From an uncultured Acinetobacter sp. (GTDB taxonomy: Bacteria; Cyanobacteriota; Vampirovibrionia; Gastranaerophilales; Gastranaerophilaceae), in NCBI GenBank assembly GCA_947306495.1, contig CAMZGT010000012.1, positions 1 to 44,284 of the forward strand: a stretch of 44,284 nucleotides of DNA. Reading direction: 5' to 3'. The notes under the pieces were generated by a model. The model was not told the DNA's origin and made no database searches. It saw only the letters and a program-made list of their open reading frames with translations. Shown here piece after piece: positions 25,917 through 34,617 of the stretch. The first letter of the stretch is position 1, and every line of letters begins with the position of its first letter. The position numbers were made by a program, and so were the translations under genes.

Positions 25917-28352
25917 ATGTTTCCACTACCATTTTTTATGAATAACTTCGGACTGCCGCAAGGCTGGGTATTTTCTGCATCAAATAGTGCGATTTTATGT
26001 AATAATCCTTGGGATGAAGCAAATATGATGTGGAACCTTGCTAATGAAAGAACACAGGCTGCCAGATATATGTACTGCTATCCGGCTGCTGATTCAAGTT
26101 TTGGAATCCCATTCGGGTTACCATCACAGAATGATTGTTTATTGAATCCTAATCTTGCTCTCGAACAAGCTAAATATAACAATAACGGAAATAATATTTT
26201 TGGTATGAGTAATGTTTTTGGGATGGGTAATAACGGATTTAATTTTGATATGTCAAATCCCTGGGGAACTTCATTTGGAAATACCCAAGGCGGAAGTTCC
26301 AATCCTACAACAGAAACAGGCATGCAGGTTAAAAAGTTAAAAGACTTATTTAATAGAATCCTTAAACAAGACCAAGCTTTGAAGAAAGACGGCAAATCAT
26401 CATTATTAACTGATGCTCAAAGAGAAAGAATAAATAAGGCTCTGAAAGAAGGTAAAACAGACGAAGAAAAGCTTGAAGCATTACAGAAAATGTATAAATC
26501 TTTCTCTGATAAAAAATTATTTAAAAAAGCCATAGCATCTGATGATGATTTCAGAAAGCAACTTAAAAGCATAGGTTACGATTTTGGCAGTTATGAAACA
26601 AATGCTGAAAAGAAAGACAGAAAAACAAAGCAAAAACTGTTAGAAGATATTTATACTGAATTAAATATGAATACTTCAAAAACAGAAACAGAAGGAAAGA
26701 ACACAAATCGAGTAGAGAAACTTGCTTCTTCAGCACAGGCTATAGGTGAAAATATTATTGAATATACTAGCTTATGGAATCAGTCACATAATAAGAGTAT
26801 GATTGATATACTTGCAGAAAAATTACCTAGCAGTAAAAGCGAACGAGTATTATATGAAACAGCAATGACAAATCTTTCTAACGGCTTGATTAACAAAGCA
26901 AAAGAAGTTATTGATGATAAGAGTATGCCAAAGTTAGAAGCTGCTAAAACAGCACTTAGTGATGCGCTTGAAGCTGCAAAAGGAGATAAGTTAAGTAAAT
27001 CTTCTATGGAAAAGGTTTCAAAAGCGTTTAACGCATTATACGCACAAATCAGAATGACTGAAGCTGCAAGAGTTAATGCTGCTATAAAAGAAAAATATGG
27101 ATTTATGAATGAAATCGACGGACAAAAAGTTTTCAGTGATGACTTTATAAAAGAAGATATCAAAAGAGCTTTGGAAAAAGAAGGAATTACTGATATTCCG
27201 GATGTAGATATTTCTGCATCTGAAATAGAAGAAGATAACTATACTGATATTGACGATAAGTGCGAAACTCCGGAAGAAAAAGTAAATTCTCTTATTGAAA
27301 AAAATCACATAAAAAAATCTTCCGTTGCTAATATTTATGAATCAAAATCACAGGGTGAAAAGAAATTCTATACAATAAAAAAAGATTCTGATGGCGAAGA
27401 ACAGTTGGTTGAACTTAAAAATGTTAAATCAGTAGCCGCTGACGGAACTTGTACGCTGTATGACGGAACTAAAAAACCTGCTTCAGAAGTTGAAACATTT
27501 AATGTGAGTGCACAGAATGTCGTTGATTATAAGAAAGCTATGGATAAGGTCAATTCATTGATTGCATCCGGTTCTATTTATAAGATAAAAGCAGATTATG
27601 AAGGTCATGCAGTCTATGCTTCAAAAGGTAAGGATGAAAATGGAAAACAACAGTTCTTTGTTGTAAAAGATAACAGGTTTGTAGAACTTTCAGATGTAGA
27701 ATTTAAAAATAACAAACTTGATACAAAAGGAAAGAGTTTTGATAATGCAGAAGTAGAAGAAATTTCTGACAGTCAAATATTGACAGAAAATAAAAAAGAG
27801 AAAAAAGTGGCTAATGAGAAAAAATCTGAAGAAGAAACAAATAATGGAGAAACAGCAGAAGAAAAAATAATCAAAGAAGATAACGGTGCATATGATCTTG
27901 GTTATGATTGTGCTGAAGATTTGATTGGTATTACCAACGAAGAAGAGCACGAAAGAGTTAAGAATGCTCTGGCTTGCGTAAACAAGGACAATGTCTTAGA
28001 GTTTTTAGAAGGATATTATTCTAATTCTACAGGTGGCAATGGCTTATTCTTACAACTAGCACTTGAAAGCGGTGATAATGGTAAATTTGATAATAAATTG
28101 GTTAATAAAGTTATAAGAGCGGCGTTAGATGCTGTGCCGGATGACTTAAAAAGTACAGAAGAATTTAAAGAAGCTCAACGTATATGCAGAAAATGCGAAA
28201 GAAGAACAAACGGAAAATTTAAAATGCTTAATAGCGACTGGGGATGGGGTTGGAACCGTTTCTGGGGAAAAGACGATTTGGATCAACTTGATGATGCTTT
28301 TGAGGCATTATTCGGACTTGGCGGAACAACGCAAGTTACGCCTAAAAGTTAA
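25917..28352 (+). CDS. Protein B: modular 811-residue protein with C-terminal repeats, unknown
   Basis: No known family. Residues 1-135 are low in charge and rich in Asn, Gly, Phe and Met (GNNIFGMSNVFGMGNNGFNF). Residues 140-430 are helical and homologous to protein C. Two copies of a repeat of about 75 residues follow (454-530 and 543-615), each with VNSLI...I, a Val/Tyr strand, FYTIKKD or FFVVKD, VELKNV or VELSDV, and a D/G turn. A charged linker and a Trp-rich end (SDWGWGWNRFWGKDDLDQL) close it. No signal peptide. GGGAG is 10 bases upstream of the ATG. It is probably structural or exported by an unknown route; the terminator at 28389 separates it from C. Confidence 0.8.
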   Translation: MFPLPFFMNNFGLPQGWVFSASNSAILCNNPWDEANMMWNLANERTQAARYMYCYPAADSSFGIPFGLPSQNDCLLNPNLALEQAKYNNNGNNIFGMSNVFGMGNNGFNFDMSNPWGTSFGNTQGGSSNPTTETGMQVKKLKDLFNRILKQDQALKKDGKSSLLTDAQRERINKALKEGKTDEEKLEALQKMYKSFSDKKLFKKAIASDDDFRKQLKSIGYDFGSYETNAEKKDRKTKQKLLEDIYTELNMNTSKTETEGKNTNRVEKLASSAQAIGENIIEYTSLWNQSHNKSMIDILAEKLPSSKSERVLYETAMTNLSNGLINKAKEVIDDKSMPKLEAAKTALSDALEAAKGDKLSKSSMEKVSKAFNALYAQIRMTEAARVNAAIKEKYGFMNEIDGQKVFSDDFIKEDIKRALEKEGITDIPDVDISASEIEEDNYTDIDDKCETPEEKVNSLIEKNHIKKSSVANIYESKSQGEKKFYTIKKDSDGEEQLVELKNVKSVAADGTCTLYDGTKKPASEVETFNVSAQNVVDYKKAMDKVNSLIASGSIYKIKADYEGHAVYASKGKDENGKQQFFVVKDNRFVELSDVEFKNNKLDTKGKSFDNAEVEEISDSQILTENKKEKKVANEKKSEEETNNGETAEEKIIKEDNGAYDLGYDCAEDLIGITNEEEHERVKNALACVNKDNVLEFLEGYYSNSTGGNGLFLQLALESGDNGKFDNKLVNKVIRAALDAVPDDLKSTEEFKEAQRICRKCERRTNGKFKMLNSDWGWGWNRFWGKDDLDQLDDAFEALFGLGGTTQVTPKS

Positions 28353-28388
28353 TAAGATAAACATTTAGATGTAAGATTGTAAAAATAC

Positions 28389-28420
28389 AAGACCGATAGT
28401 TTATATATCGGTCTTTTCAT
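28389..28420 (+). terminator. Intrinsic terminator of gene B
   Basis: AAGACCGATA (28389-28398), 7-base loop, TATCGGTCTT (28406-28415), then TTCATTT. Confidence 0.85.
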
Positions 28421-28498
28421 TTGTGAAAAATACAAAAGGTTTTTATTAAGTTTTGTTACAATATGTAGAAGAAATGAAAATTATTGCCATTTTATATA

Positions 28499-28511
28499 CT
28501 TTATATATATA
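28499..28511 (+). promoter_or_regulatory. CTTTATATATATA box of gene C
   Basis: Same 13 bases as before A and B, 26 bases before ATG 28538. The upstream partner differs: TGCCATTTT lies only 5 bases away instead of GGCAATTTT at 14. Confidence 0.65.
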
Positions 28512-28537
28512 CAATAGTAATGTCATAGGAGTAGAAC

Positions 28538-30526
28538 ATGAATTACGCCACATTTTTACAAATGACATCAGATTCAACATATAATTATTTTGATTCAATG
28601 CCGCTCCCATTTATCATGAACAACATGGGAAATATTGGCAGTATATGGACTATGCCGCAAAATAATTGGAACTTTGGAACAGGCTTCGATATATTTGGCG
28701 GTTTCAATGCTTTTGGTGGCTTTAATTCTTTTGGCGGCTTTAATGCATTTAGTGCATTCAATTGCGGTTGGGGAGGTTCAACAGGCATTTCCTCTTTTTC
28801 AAATAAAGAAAAGGATCCTCATAAAGGTATAAGAAGTCTATTAATTAAAATTAAAAACTGCAAAGAAATTGAACTGACAGATGATGAAAAAGAAAAGATA
28901 AATAATGCTTTGAACGCAAAAGGAGCAGAAGAAGAAAAGAATGCTGCATTAGTCAGTGCATATAATTCGCTTTCTCCTGCTTATATTAAAAAAGTGATGA
29001 GGATTCAATACAGTTCAAATTTAAGTGCGTTAGGCAACAAAAAAGCAGATGAGAATCTCAGAAAATCAATAGAACAATCTCATCAAAATTTATCAGAGGG
29101 TAAGGCTGCAGAAGCAGCTAAGACTATGTCAAGAAATATTGTGAAAAACTTGAGTGTATGGAATGACAGATATACAAATGAGAGTATGTTTAACATATTA
29201 GCATCTCATATATCTTCTGATGAAGGAACTAAAACAACACAAAAAGATGGTATGAAACAAATTGCTGATGCACTTATAAAAGAAGCGGAATCACTAACAG
29301 AAAAATATAATATGCCAAAATTATCCGTAGCTGTCGCTAAACTAAATTCAGCGATCAGTAAAGCATATAACGATTTCAGTTCAGCAAATGTAAAAGCTGT
29401 AACAGAACCGTTTAATCGTCTTTATGCAATGTGTCGCATTATCAAATCTCAAATGTTAGACAAACAAATACAAAATGATTATGGATATATTTGCAATGTA
29501 GCAGATGATAAACATAAGGTTTTTGATAATATTGCGTATAATGATGTTATAGAAGACTTGAAGCGTGAAGGTATTTCGATCCCTCAAGTTATAGACAGCG
29601 TTCCTGACGTAATTGGAGAAAAAACTTTAACTAATGATTTAAAGCAAGCAAAAAATGCTGCAGATAAATTAATCACTCTTGAAGAAGCAGGAAAAATAAA
29701 AGAAATCGGTAATCTCGGTGTTTATGCAACCACAACAGATGGTACAGCTGCTAATGTTCACTATTATGCAATTGTTAATATTGACGGTGAAGAAATACTA
29801 AGAGAATTAGTTAATGTGCAGTCAATAGATTCAAAAGGTAATTGCAAAATGAAAGACGGTACAACTAAGACTCTGAATATGGTAAAAAATGATACAGCAA
29901 ACAGAGAAGTCAATCCTTCAGATATCAGAGAAATGAGAGAAAAAGAAATTAAGGCTATAAATGACATTGAGGGACTAATTAAAGAAGGCATTCTTGTAAA
30001 ATCAGATTGTAAAAACCCTTCACAAGTTTACTTTATGGTAATGAAAACAAAAAATGAAAACGGTTATTATCAAACTCATTACATAATAGAAAACGGAGAC
30101 ATTAAAGAGCTAAAGGCTGTCGGGTATATTGCTTCTGATGGTTCTTGGAATACAAGCAAATCAAATTATAATAAAGATCCACATAGATATGAGCCTGAAA
30201 AAGTTGCAATAAACACATCTGATATCAGAGCTAAAATAGACAGACAAAATGATTTGGCAAAGGCTGATGTGCAAAAATTAATAAGCGACGGAATTTTGAT
30301 GGAATCGAGTTGTAAAAAACCTATGGTTTACTGCACTACTAAGGCGATAAACGGAAATCATGTTCATTATGTCATTGAAGGCGGAATTATCAAAAAATTG
30401 GAAAATGTTCGTTATGTCGATGCTAACGGAAACGGCAAATTAAATAACGGTATTTCGATAACCGTTGCTAAAGCTAAAAGAGTAGATACTAACGAAGAAA
30501 CCATCCGTAAAGCATATAACGGATAA
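28538..30526 (+). CDS. Protein C: paralogue of B with three C-terminal repeats, unknown
   Basis: 662 residues, AGGAG 8 bases before the ATG. Residues 1-85 are aromatic/Gly/Asn-rich with a tandem GGFNAF-type hexapeptide at about 54-74. Residues 90-360 match protein B (KINNALNAKG; SVWNDRYTNESMFNILA against SLWNQSHNKSMIDILA; MPKLSVAVAKLNSAISKA; NDYGYICNV against EKYGFMNEI). Three repeats follow (about 374-450, 474-545, 576-650) with LI..GI, a 'VHYYAIVNIDGEEI'-type strand pair and a Val/Asp-rich end. No signal peptide or membrane segment. It arose by tandem duplication with B and is convergent with fabH, six bases apart. Confidence 0.8.
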   Translation: MNYATFLQMTSDSTYNYFDSMPLPFIMNNMGNIGSIWTMPQNNWNFGTGFDIFGGFNAFGGFNSFGGFNAFSAFNCGWGGSTGISSFSNKEKDPHKGIRSLLIKIKNCKEIELTDDEKEKINNALNAKGAEEEKNAALVSAYNSLSPAYIKKVMRIQYSSNLSALGNKKADENLRKSIEQSHQNLSEGKAAEAAKTMSRNIVKNLSVWNDRYTNESMFNILASHISSDEGTKTTQKDGMKQIADALIKEAESLTEKYNMPKLSVAVAKLNSAISKAYNDFSSANVKAVTEPFNRLYAMCRIIKSQMLDKQIQNDYGYICNVADDKHKVFDNIAYNDVIEDLKREGISIPQVIDSVPDVIGEKTLTNDLKQAKNAADKLITLEEAGKIKEIGNLGVYATTTDGTAANVHYYAIVNIDGEEILRELVNVQSIDSKGNCKMKDGTTKTLNMVKNDTANREVNPSDIREMREKEIKAINDIEGLIKEGILVKSDCKNPSQVYFMVMKTKNENGYYQTHYIIENGDIKELKAVGYIASDGSWNTSKSNYNKDPHRYEPEKVAINTSDIRAKIDRQNDLAKADVQKLISDGILMESSCKKPMVYCTTKAINGNHVHYVIEGGIIKKLENVRYVDANGNGKLNNGISITVAKAKRVDTNEETIRKAYNG

Positions 30527-30532
30527 AATCTT

Positions 30533-31546
30533 TTAGCAAATGCCTTCTCTTAATCTAACAACGGCTGCGCCCCAAGTCATACCGGCTCCGAAACCGCATA
30601 AAACAGCTGTCGTATTTAGTTTTATTTTTCCTTGTTGTACACCTTCAACCAGTGCAATAGGGATAGATGCAGCTGAAGTATTTCCGTAATATTTGATGTT
30701 AGAAATAACTTTATCATCAGAATATTTAAGTCTGTTTTGAATTGATTCTATAATTCTTTGGTTCGCTTGATGTGGTATCAAGTAATCAATTTCTTCTGAA
30801 GTCATGCCTGACAGGGATATACAATGCTCCACATAAGAAGGAACGGTACTTACTGCAAATTTATAAACTTCTTTGCCATTCATGATTATTTTGCCGTTAC
30901 CTTCTTCATCAGCTTGTTCTACTAGCGGGCAGCATTGTCCAGGAAGGTTTGTTTGTATTAGCTGGCCTATAGAGCCATCTGCGCTTATATCAATAGCTAA
31001 AATGTCATCGATTCCGTCATCAGAAGCTGTTACTACCATAGCTCCGGCTCCGTCACCAAATAAAATGGAAGTTCCTCTGTCTTCCCAATCTGTTATTTTG
31101 GAGTTATTATCTGATGCTACAATAAGAATAGTTTTGTATATTCCGGCTCCGATAAAACCTCTTGCAATTTGCAATGCATAAATCAATCCTGTACAAGCCG
31201 CAGTCATATCGAAAGCAGGAATTTTCTTTTTAATTCCAAATCTCTCTTGCATATGGCAGGCAAGAGTCGGATATATCTGAGGCGGTGCGGAAGAAGCGCC
31301 TATTATGCAATCAATTTCATCCGCAGAAATACCTGACTTTTCAATAGCGTCTTTTGCTGCTTTGTATCCTAAATCAATAGCAGTTTCGTTCCCTGATACT
31401 ACACGACGTTCTTTTATACCGGTTCTTGTATAAATCCATTCGTCAGATGTATCATAAAGTTTTTTTAAATCTTCATTAGTAATTACGGTTTCAGGTACAC
31501 AATACCCGACTCCGGCTATTTTTAGCGGAACAAAACCTTCTGTCAT
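30533..31546 (-). CDS. fabH: 3-oxoacyl-ACP synthase III
   Basis: 337 residues. Starts fatty-acid synthesis by condensing acetyl-CoA with malonyl-ACP. Catalytic triad visible: C118 in TAACTGLIYAL, His in LIPHQANQRIIES and Asn in YYGNTSAASIPIAL. The N-terminal IAGVGYCVPETVITNEDL is typical. It lies 9 bases downstream of plsX, so it is co-transcribed. Confidence 0.97.
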   Translation of the reverse strand: MTEGFVPLKIAGVGYCVPETVITNEDLKKLYDTSDEWIYTRTGIKERRVVSGNETAIDLGYKAAKDAIEKSGISADEIDCIIGASSAPPQIYPTLACHMQERFGIKKKIPAFDMTAACTGLIYALQIARGFIGAGIYKTILIVASDNNSKITDWEDRGTSILFGDGAGAMVVTASDDGIDDILAIDISADGSIGQLIQTNLPGQCCPLVEQADEEGNGKIIMNGKEVYKFAVSTVPSYVEHCISLSGMTSEEIDYLIPHQANQRIIESIQNRLKYSDDKVISNIKYYGNTSAASIPIALVEGVQQGKIKLNTTAVLCGFGAGMTWGAAVVRLREGIC

Positions 31547-31555
31547 TTTAATCCT

Positions 31556-32611
31556 CTAGCCTTCAATACTTTCTGCAATCTTTTGATTAACTTGAGTCTC
31601 TACAGCTTCTTTTGCCACGCGAACAGCATTCTTTATTGCGTAAGCTTTACTTCTGCCATGAGATATTACGGTAATTCCCTTAACTCCCAAAAGCAGCATG
31701 CCTCCAAACTCTTCATAATTGATTCTTTGATAAATTCTTTTTAAGAAAGGTTTTGCAAACAATCCGATAATCATACCTAAGAAATCAGATTTGAATTCAC
31801 TCTTAATCATCTTAAATAACATAGATGCAGTACCTTCTGTAACTTTTAAAATAACGTTACCCACAAAACCGTCACATACAACTATGTCGCAATGATTTAA
31901 GAACAATTCGCGGCCTTCAATATTACCCACAAAATTGAATCGTTCTTTCTCTTCTTCCAATATAGAATAAGCTGTTTGAGCAAGTTCATTTCCCTTCCCG
32001 GCTTCTTCCCCGATATTTACTATACCTGTTTTAGGATCATCTATGTCCAGTACGTTCTTTGCAAAAATTCTTCCCATAATAGCAAATTGTTTAAGCATTT
32101 CGGGCGTGCAATTAGAATTTGCGCCGCCATCAATTACAACAACAGGTTTTTTCATAGTAGGAAGTGTTACAGCGATTGCCGGTCTGTCAATTCCGGGAAT
32201 TCTGCCTAAACCGAATAAACTTGATGCCATAGCAGCACCTGTTGAGCCTGCTGCAACAAGAGCATCCGAACTCCCTGTAGCGACTGCGTTAACAGTTAAG
32301 ACAATAGATGAATTTTTCTTTTTACGAATAGCTTGTCCGGGAGCCTCACCCATTTCAATGATTTCTGATGCATGAGTAATTTTGATATCCAGAGATTTAA
32401 CATCTACTCTTACGTGCTTGCTTTGACCTATTTTACCGCAAGGTGACAAAAAGCCTTCCCGTTGAATTTTGTCTAAACATTCTTCTATTTGGTCTTGTTT
32501 ACCAATCAATTCCAGCGCAACTCCATATTCTGCCGCTGCCCATACTGCACCTGCGACAATCTCAAAAGGTGCGTGATCTCCCCCCATTGCATCTACTGCT
32601 ATTCTTGTCAT
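31556..32611 (-). CDS. plsX: Phosphate acyltransferase PlsX
   Basis: 351 residues. It makes acyl-phosphate from acyl-ACP, the entry to phospholipid synthesis with PlsY. Signatures: MTRIAVDAMGGDHAPFEIVAGA, ALVAAGSTGAAMASS, VVIDGGANSNCTPEML and VVCDGFVGNVILKVTEG. It sits between rpmF and fabH, the classical bacterial order. GGGGATAG precedes the ATG. Confidence 0.97.
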   Translation of the reverse strand: MTRIAVDAMGGDHAPFEIVAGAVWAAAEYGVALELIGKQDQIEECLDKIQREGFLSPCGKIGQSKHVRVDVKSLDIKITHASEIIEMGEAPGQAIRKKKNSSIVLTVNAVATGSSDALVAAGSTGAAMASSLFGLGRIPGIDRPAIAVTLPTMKKPVVVIDGGANSNCTPEMLKQFAIMGRIFAKNVLDIDDPKTGIVNIGEEAGKGNELAQTAYSILEEEKERFNFVGNIEGRELFLNHCDIVVCDGFVGNVILKVTEGTASMLFKMIKSEFKSDFLGMIIGLFAKPFLKRIYQRINYEEFGGMLLLGVKGITVISHGRSKAYAIKNAVRVAKEAVETQVNQKIAESIEG

Positions 32612-32646
32612 TAAACTCTATCCCCTTTGTTTGCTAATAAGAGTCA

Positions 32647-32695
32647 AGTTAATAAGTAAATAAGGTTGTTTTCTTATTAACTTATTAACTTTTTT
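32647..32695 (-). other. AT-rich inverted repeat upstream of plsX
   Basis: On the minus strand AAGTTAATAAG (near 32695-32675, inside a doubled tract) pairs with CTTATTAACTT (near 32657-32647). Almost all A/T. Weak intergenic hairpin in the 95-base rpmF-plsX gap. Confidence 0.3.
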
Positions 32696-32706
32696 CTTAC
32701 TAACTT

Positions 32707-33045
32707 TTATTCTGCCTTTTCTTCAGATGTTTCTTCTACAACTTCTTCCGTTTTTGTTTCTTCAACTTTTTCTTCAACTGCAGTTTCTTCAACTTTAGCT
32801 TTTTTTGTTGATTTTCTAGGCTTTTTAACTTCTTTAACTTCTTTAACTTCTTCTTGTGGAGCTTCTATTTGTCCTTTTTTAGAAACGGGTCTTCCTTTAT
32901 AAGTTCCACATGCTGTACAAACAGTGTGAGCTAAAACTGCTGATCCGCAATTCGGACATTTTGTTAAAGCAGGCTTGGTTGCCTTCCAGTTTGATCTTCT
33001 TTTGCCTTGAGCGCTATGCCCTGTTCTTTTCTTTGGTACTGCCAT
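32707..33045 (-). CDS. rpmF: 50S ribosomal protein L32 with long charged tail
   Basis: 112 residues, about twice the usual 55-60. Residues 1-57 are canonical L32: MAVPKKRTGHSAQGKRRSNW and a zinc ribbon C30-P-N-C33...C43-T-A-C46. Residues 58-112 are low-complexity Glu/Lys/Val/Thr (KEVKEVKKPRKS, VEETAVEEKVEETK), a tail I do not know from other L32. The frame is open throughout with no internal stop, so it is not an assembly artefact by inspection. Transcribed with yceD and plsX-fabH. Confidence 0.9.
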   Translation of the reverse strand: MAVPKKRTGHSAQGKRRSNWKATKPALTKCPNCGSAVLAHTVCTACGTYKGRPVSKKGQIEAPQEEVKEVKEVKKPRKSTKKAKVEETAVEEKVEETKTEEVVEETSEEKAE

Positions 33046-33086
33046 TTTTCTATACCTTCCTTTTCTTTACTATCTATATATTCGGG

Positions 33087-33581
33087 TTAATTTTTATCTA
33101 TTTGTATGTTTTTAAAAACATCCATTCTGCTGTCGTGAGGTTTGTATTTATCTTCAGATACAAAATACCCCTCATTACAATTTATACCACAAACCTTTTT
33201 ATTTGGTAAAGCTAATATTACAGATTGATACAAAAGGTCATAAACATCAATTTCTTCTGCACCTTCTAAATCAGTGATAAATTGGCTGTTAGAGAGTTCC
33301 AGTTCCTGACCGTAATCTTCATATAAAGATTTTTTTGCAAATGTTTCATCAATATCAAAATTTAACGTGTGGCAAAATTTATTAAGACATCTGTCACATT
33401 CCAAAGTAATTTTTCCGTCGACATGACCTTGTGCAGAAATAAATTCTCCCATGTTTTTGAATTCTAACTCAGCTCTGATTTCACAATCCTCAAGTTCTTT
33501 AATTTTGTCTTCAAACTCAAAATCATAAGAGCCGTCAAGTTCAATGTCTTCTATTGCAACTAAGTATTTATTATCAGACAT
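33087..33581 (-). CDS. yceD: YceD / DUF177 family protein
   Basis: 164 residues from ATG 33581 (AGGAAGAG upstream); earlier in-frame codons lie inside the preceding gene. DUF177 pattern: GHVDGKITLECDRCLNKFCHTLNFDIDETF with C62 and C65, and a later C-G-I-N-C (141, 145). In this family the protein is encoded upstream of rpmF, as here, and is linked to 23S rRNA/large-subunit biogenesis. It overlaps the upstream small gene by 8 bases, indicating coupling. Confidence 0.9.
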   Translation of the reverse strand: MSDNKYLVAIEDIELDGSYDFEFEDKIKELEDCEIRAELEFKNMGEFISAQGHVDGKITLECDRCLNKFCHTLNFDIDETFAKKSLYEDYGQELELSNSQFITDLEGAEEIDVYDLLYQSVILALPNKKVCGINCNEGYFVSEDKYKPHDSRMDVFKNIQIDKN

Positions 33582-33825
33582 AAGGCTCTTCCTGTAAAAG
33601 AAGTCCCGCAATTTGAGTTGATACAAAGCATAACTTTTTAATTGGACCTATAGGTTCTTTTTCAACCAAAACCGGAGTCGGACTTTTCATAAGTTGTTTC
33701 AGTTCTGCATAAACTGCTTGCGGATTATCAAAATACATTACAACAGGAGTAGCAGAACCTTTTAAAAAAAGTATTACAGCCATTCTTGTTTTCTGCGGTC
33801 CCTGATTAGCAAATTGTTGAACCAT
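33574..33825 (-). CDS. Small protein upstream of yceD, unknown
   Basis: 83 residues, no signal peptide. MVQQFANQGPQKTRMAVILFLKGSATPVVMYFDNPQAVYAELKQLMKSP has strand-helix-strand character and ends in TQIAGLLLQEE. AAAGGAG is 8 bases before the ATG. Fused position with yceD (8-base overlap) implies a role in the ribosome/lipid unit, but no family is recognised. First gene of the unit, preceded by a TATAAT in the 68-base divergent region toward the threonylcarbamoyl-AMP synthase gene. Confidence 0.65.
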   Translation of the reverse strand: MVQQFANQGPQKTRMAVILFLKGSATPVVMYFDNPQAVYAELKQLMKSPTPVLVEKEPIGPIKKLCFVSTQIAGLLLQEEPYV

Positions 33826-33896
33826 CTTTTTTCTCCTTTTATTTTTTACATTGATATTATATTATAAAAGTTAATAAGTGAATAGGTGATAAATTG

Positions 33897-34478
33897 ATGG
33901 GCAAATTTGATACAATAAATTCGTTACTTAAAAACGGCGGGGTAATAGCTTTTGTGACAGACACAGTTTGGGGAATCGGGTGTTTTCCGACTAACGAAAA
34001 AGCCGTAAAAAAAATATATGAAATTAAACACAGGGAGACTAAAAAACCACTTATTTTAATGAGTCATGATATTTATCCTTTGATAGAATATGTTAAACAG
34101 CCTATAGGAAAAGAAGCACAAAAACTCATAAAAAAACATTTTCCAGGGGCATTGACTCTTGTTCTTCCAAAGTCAGACAGTACTCCTGATTATATTACTT
34201 CAGGCTTGAATACAGTAGGGATAAGAGTTCCTAACAATACAACATTTGCTGAAATTTGTAAAAATATTGAAGGCGGAGTTCTTGCAACTACAAGTGCTAA
34301 TATTTCAGGAGAGCCTGCAGCATTAACTTATGAAGAAGCGCAAAATTGTATTGGCAGTAAAGTTGATATGGTAATAGAAGATTATGGAGCTAATGCACAA
34401 GGAAGAGCTTCAACGGTTGCAGGATTTAAAAATTCTGAAATTATAATTTATCGTCAGGGCGATGTGGTAATTTTCTAA
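33897..34478 (+). CDS. tsaC: Threonylcarbamoyl-AMP synthase (TsaC/YrdC type)
   Basis: 193 residues. It forms threonylcarbamoyl-AMP for the t6A37 modification of ANN-decoding tRNAs. Visible: NGGVIAFVTDTVWGIGCFPTN, KIYEIKHRETKKPLILMS, FPGALTLVLPKS, GIRVPNN and TTSANISGEPA. Length matches the single-domain form and lacks the C-terminal Sua5 domain. Start ATG 33897 (a TTG one codon earlier is alternative); AGGTGA upstream is weak. Confidence 0.94.
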   Translation: MGKFDTINSLLKNGGVIAFVTDTVWGIGCFPTNEKAVKKIYEIKHRETKKPLILMSHDIYPLIEYVKQPIGKEAQKLIKKHFPGALTLVLPKSDSTPDYITSGLNTVGIRVPNNTTFAEICKNIEGGVLATTSANISGEPAALTYEEAQNCIGSKVDMVIEDYGANAQGRASTVAGFKNSEIIIYRQGDVVIF

Positions 34479-34617
34479 AATGGCAAAGATTATAAGTGAA
34501 TCACAGATACAATTTGTCTTTTGATGCGAAAAATTTAAATTACACGAATTGGATATCCTCAATTATTCTATGTTTAGAGTATAATAGTTTTATATTTTAT
34601 ATAAGAGGAAATTAATT

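Noticed and set aside
34479-34617. T-box leader before alaS
   Set aside because: No specifier loop or T-box sequence is present, and the leader is too short.
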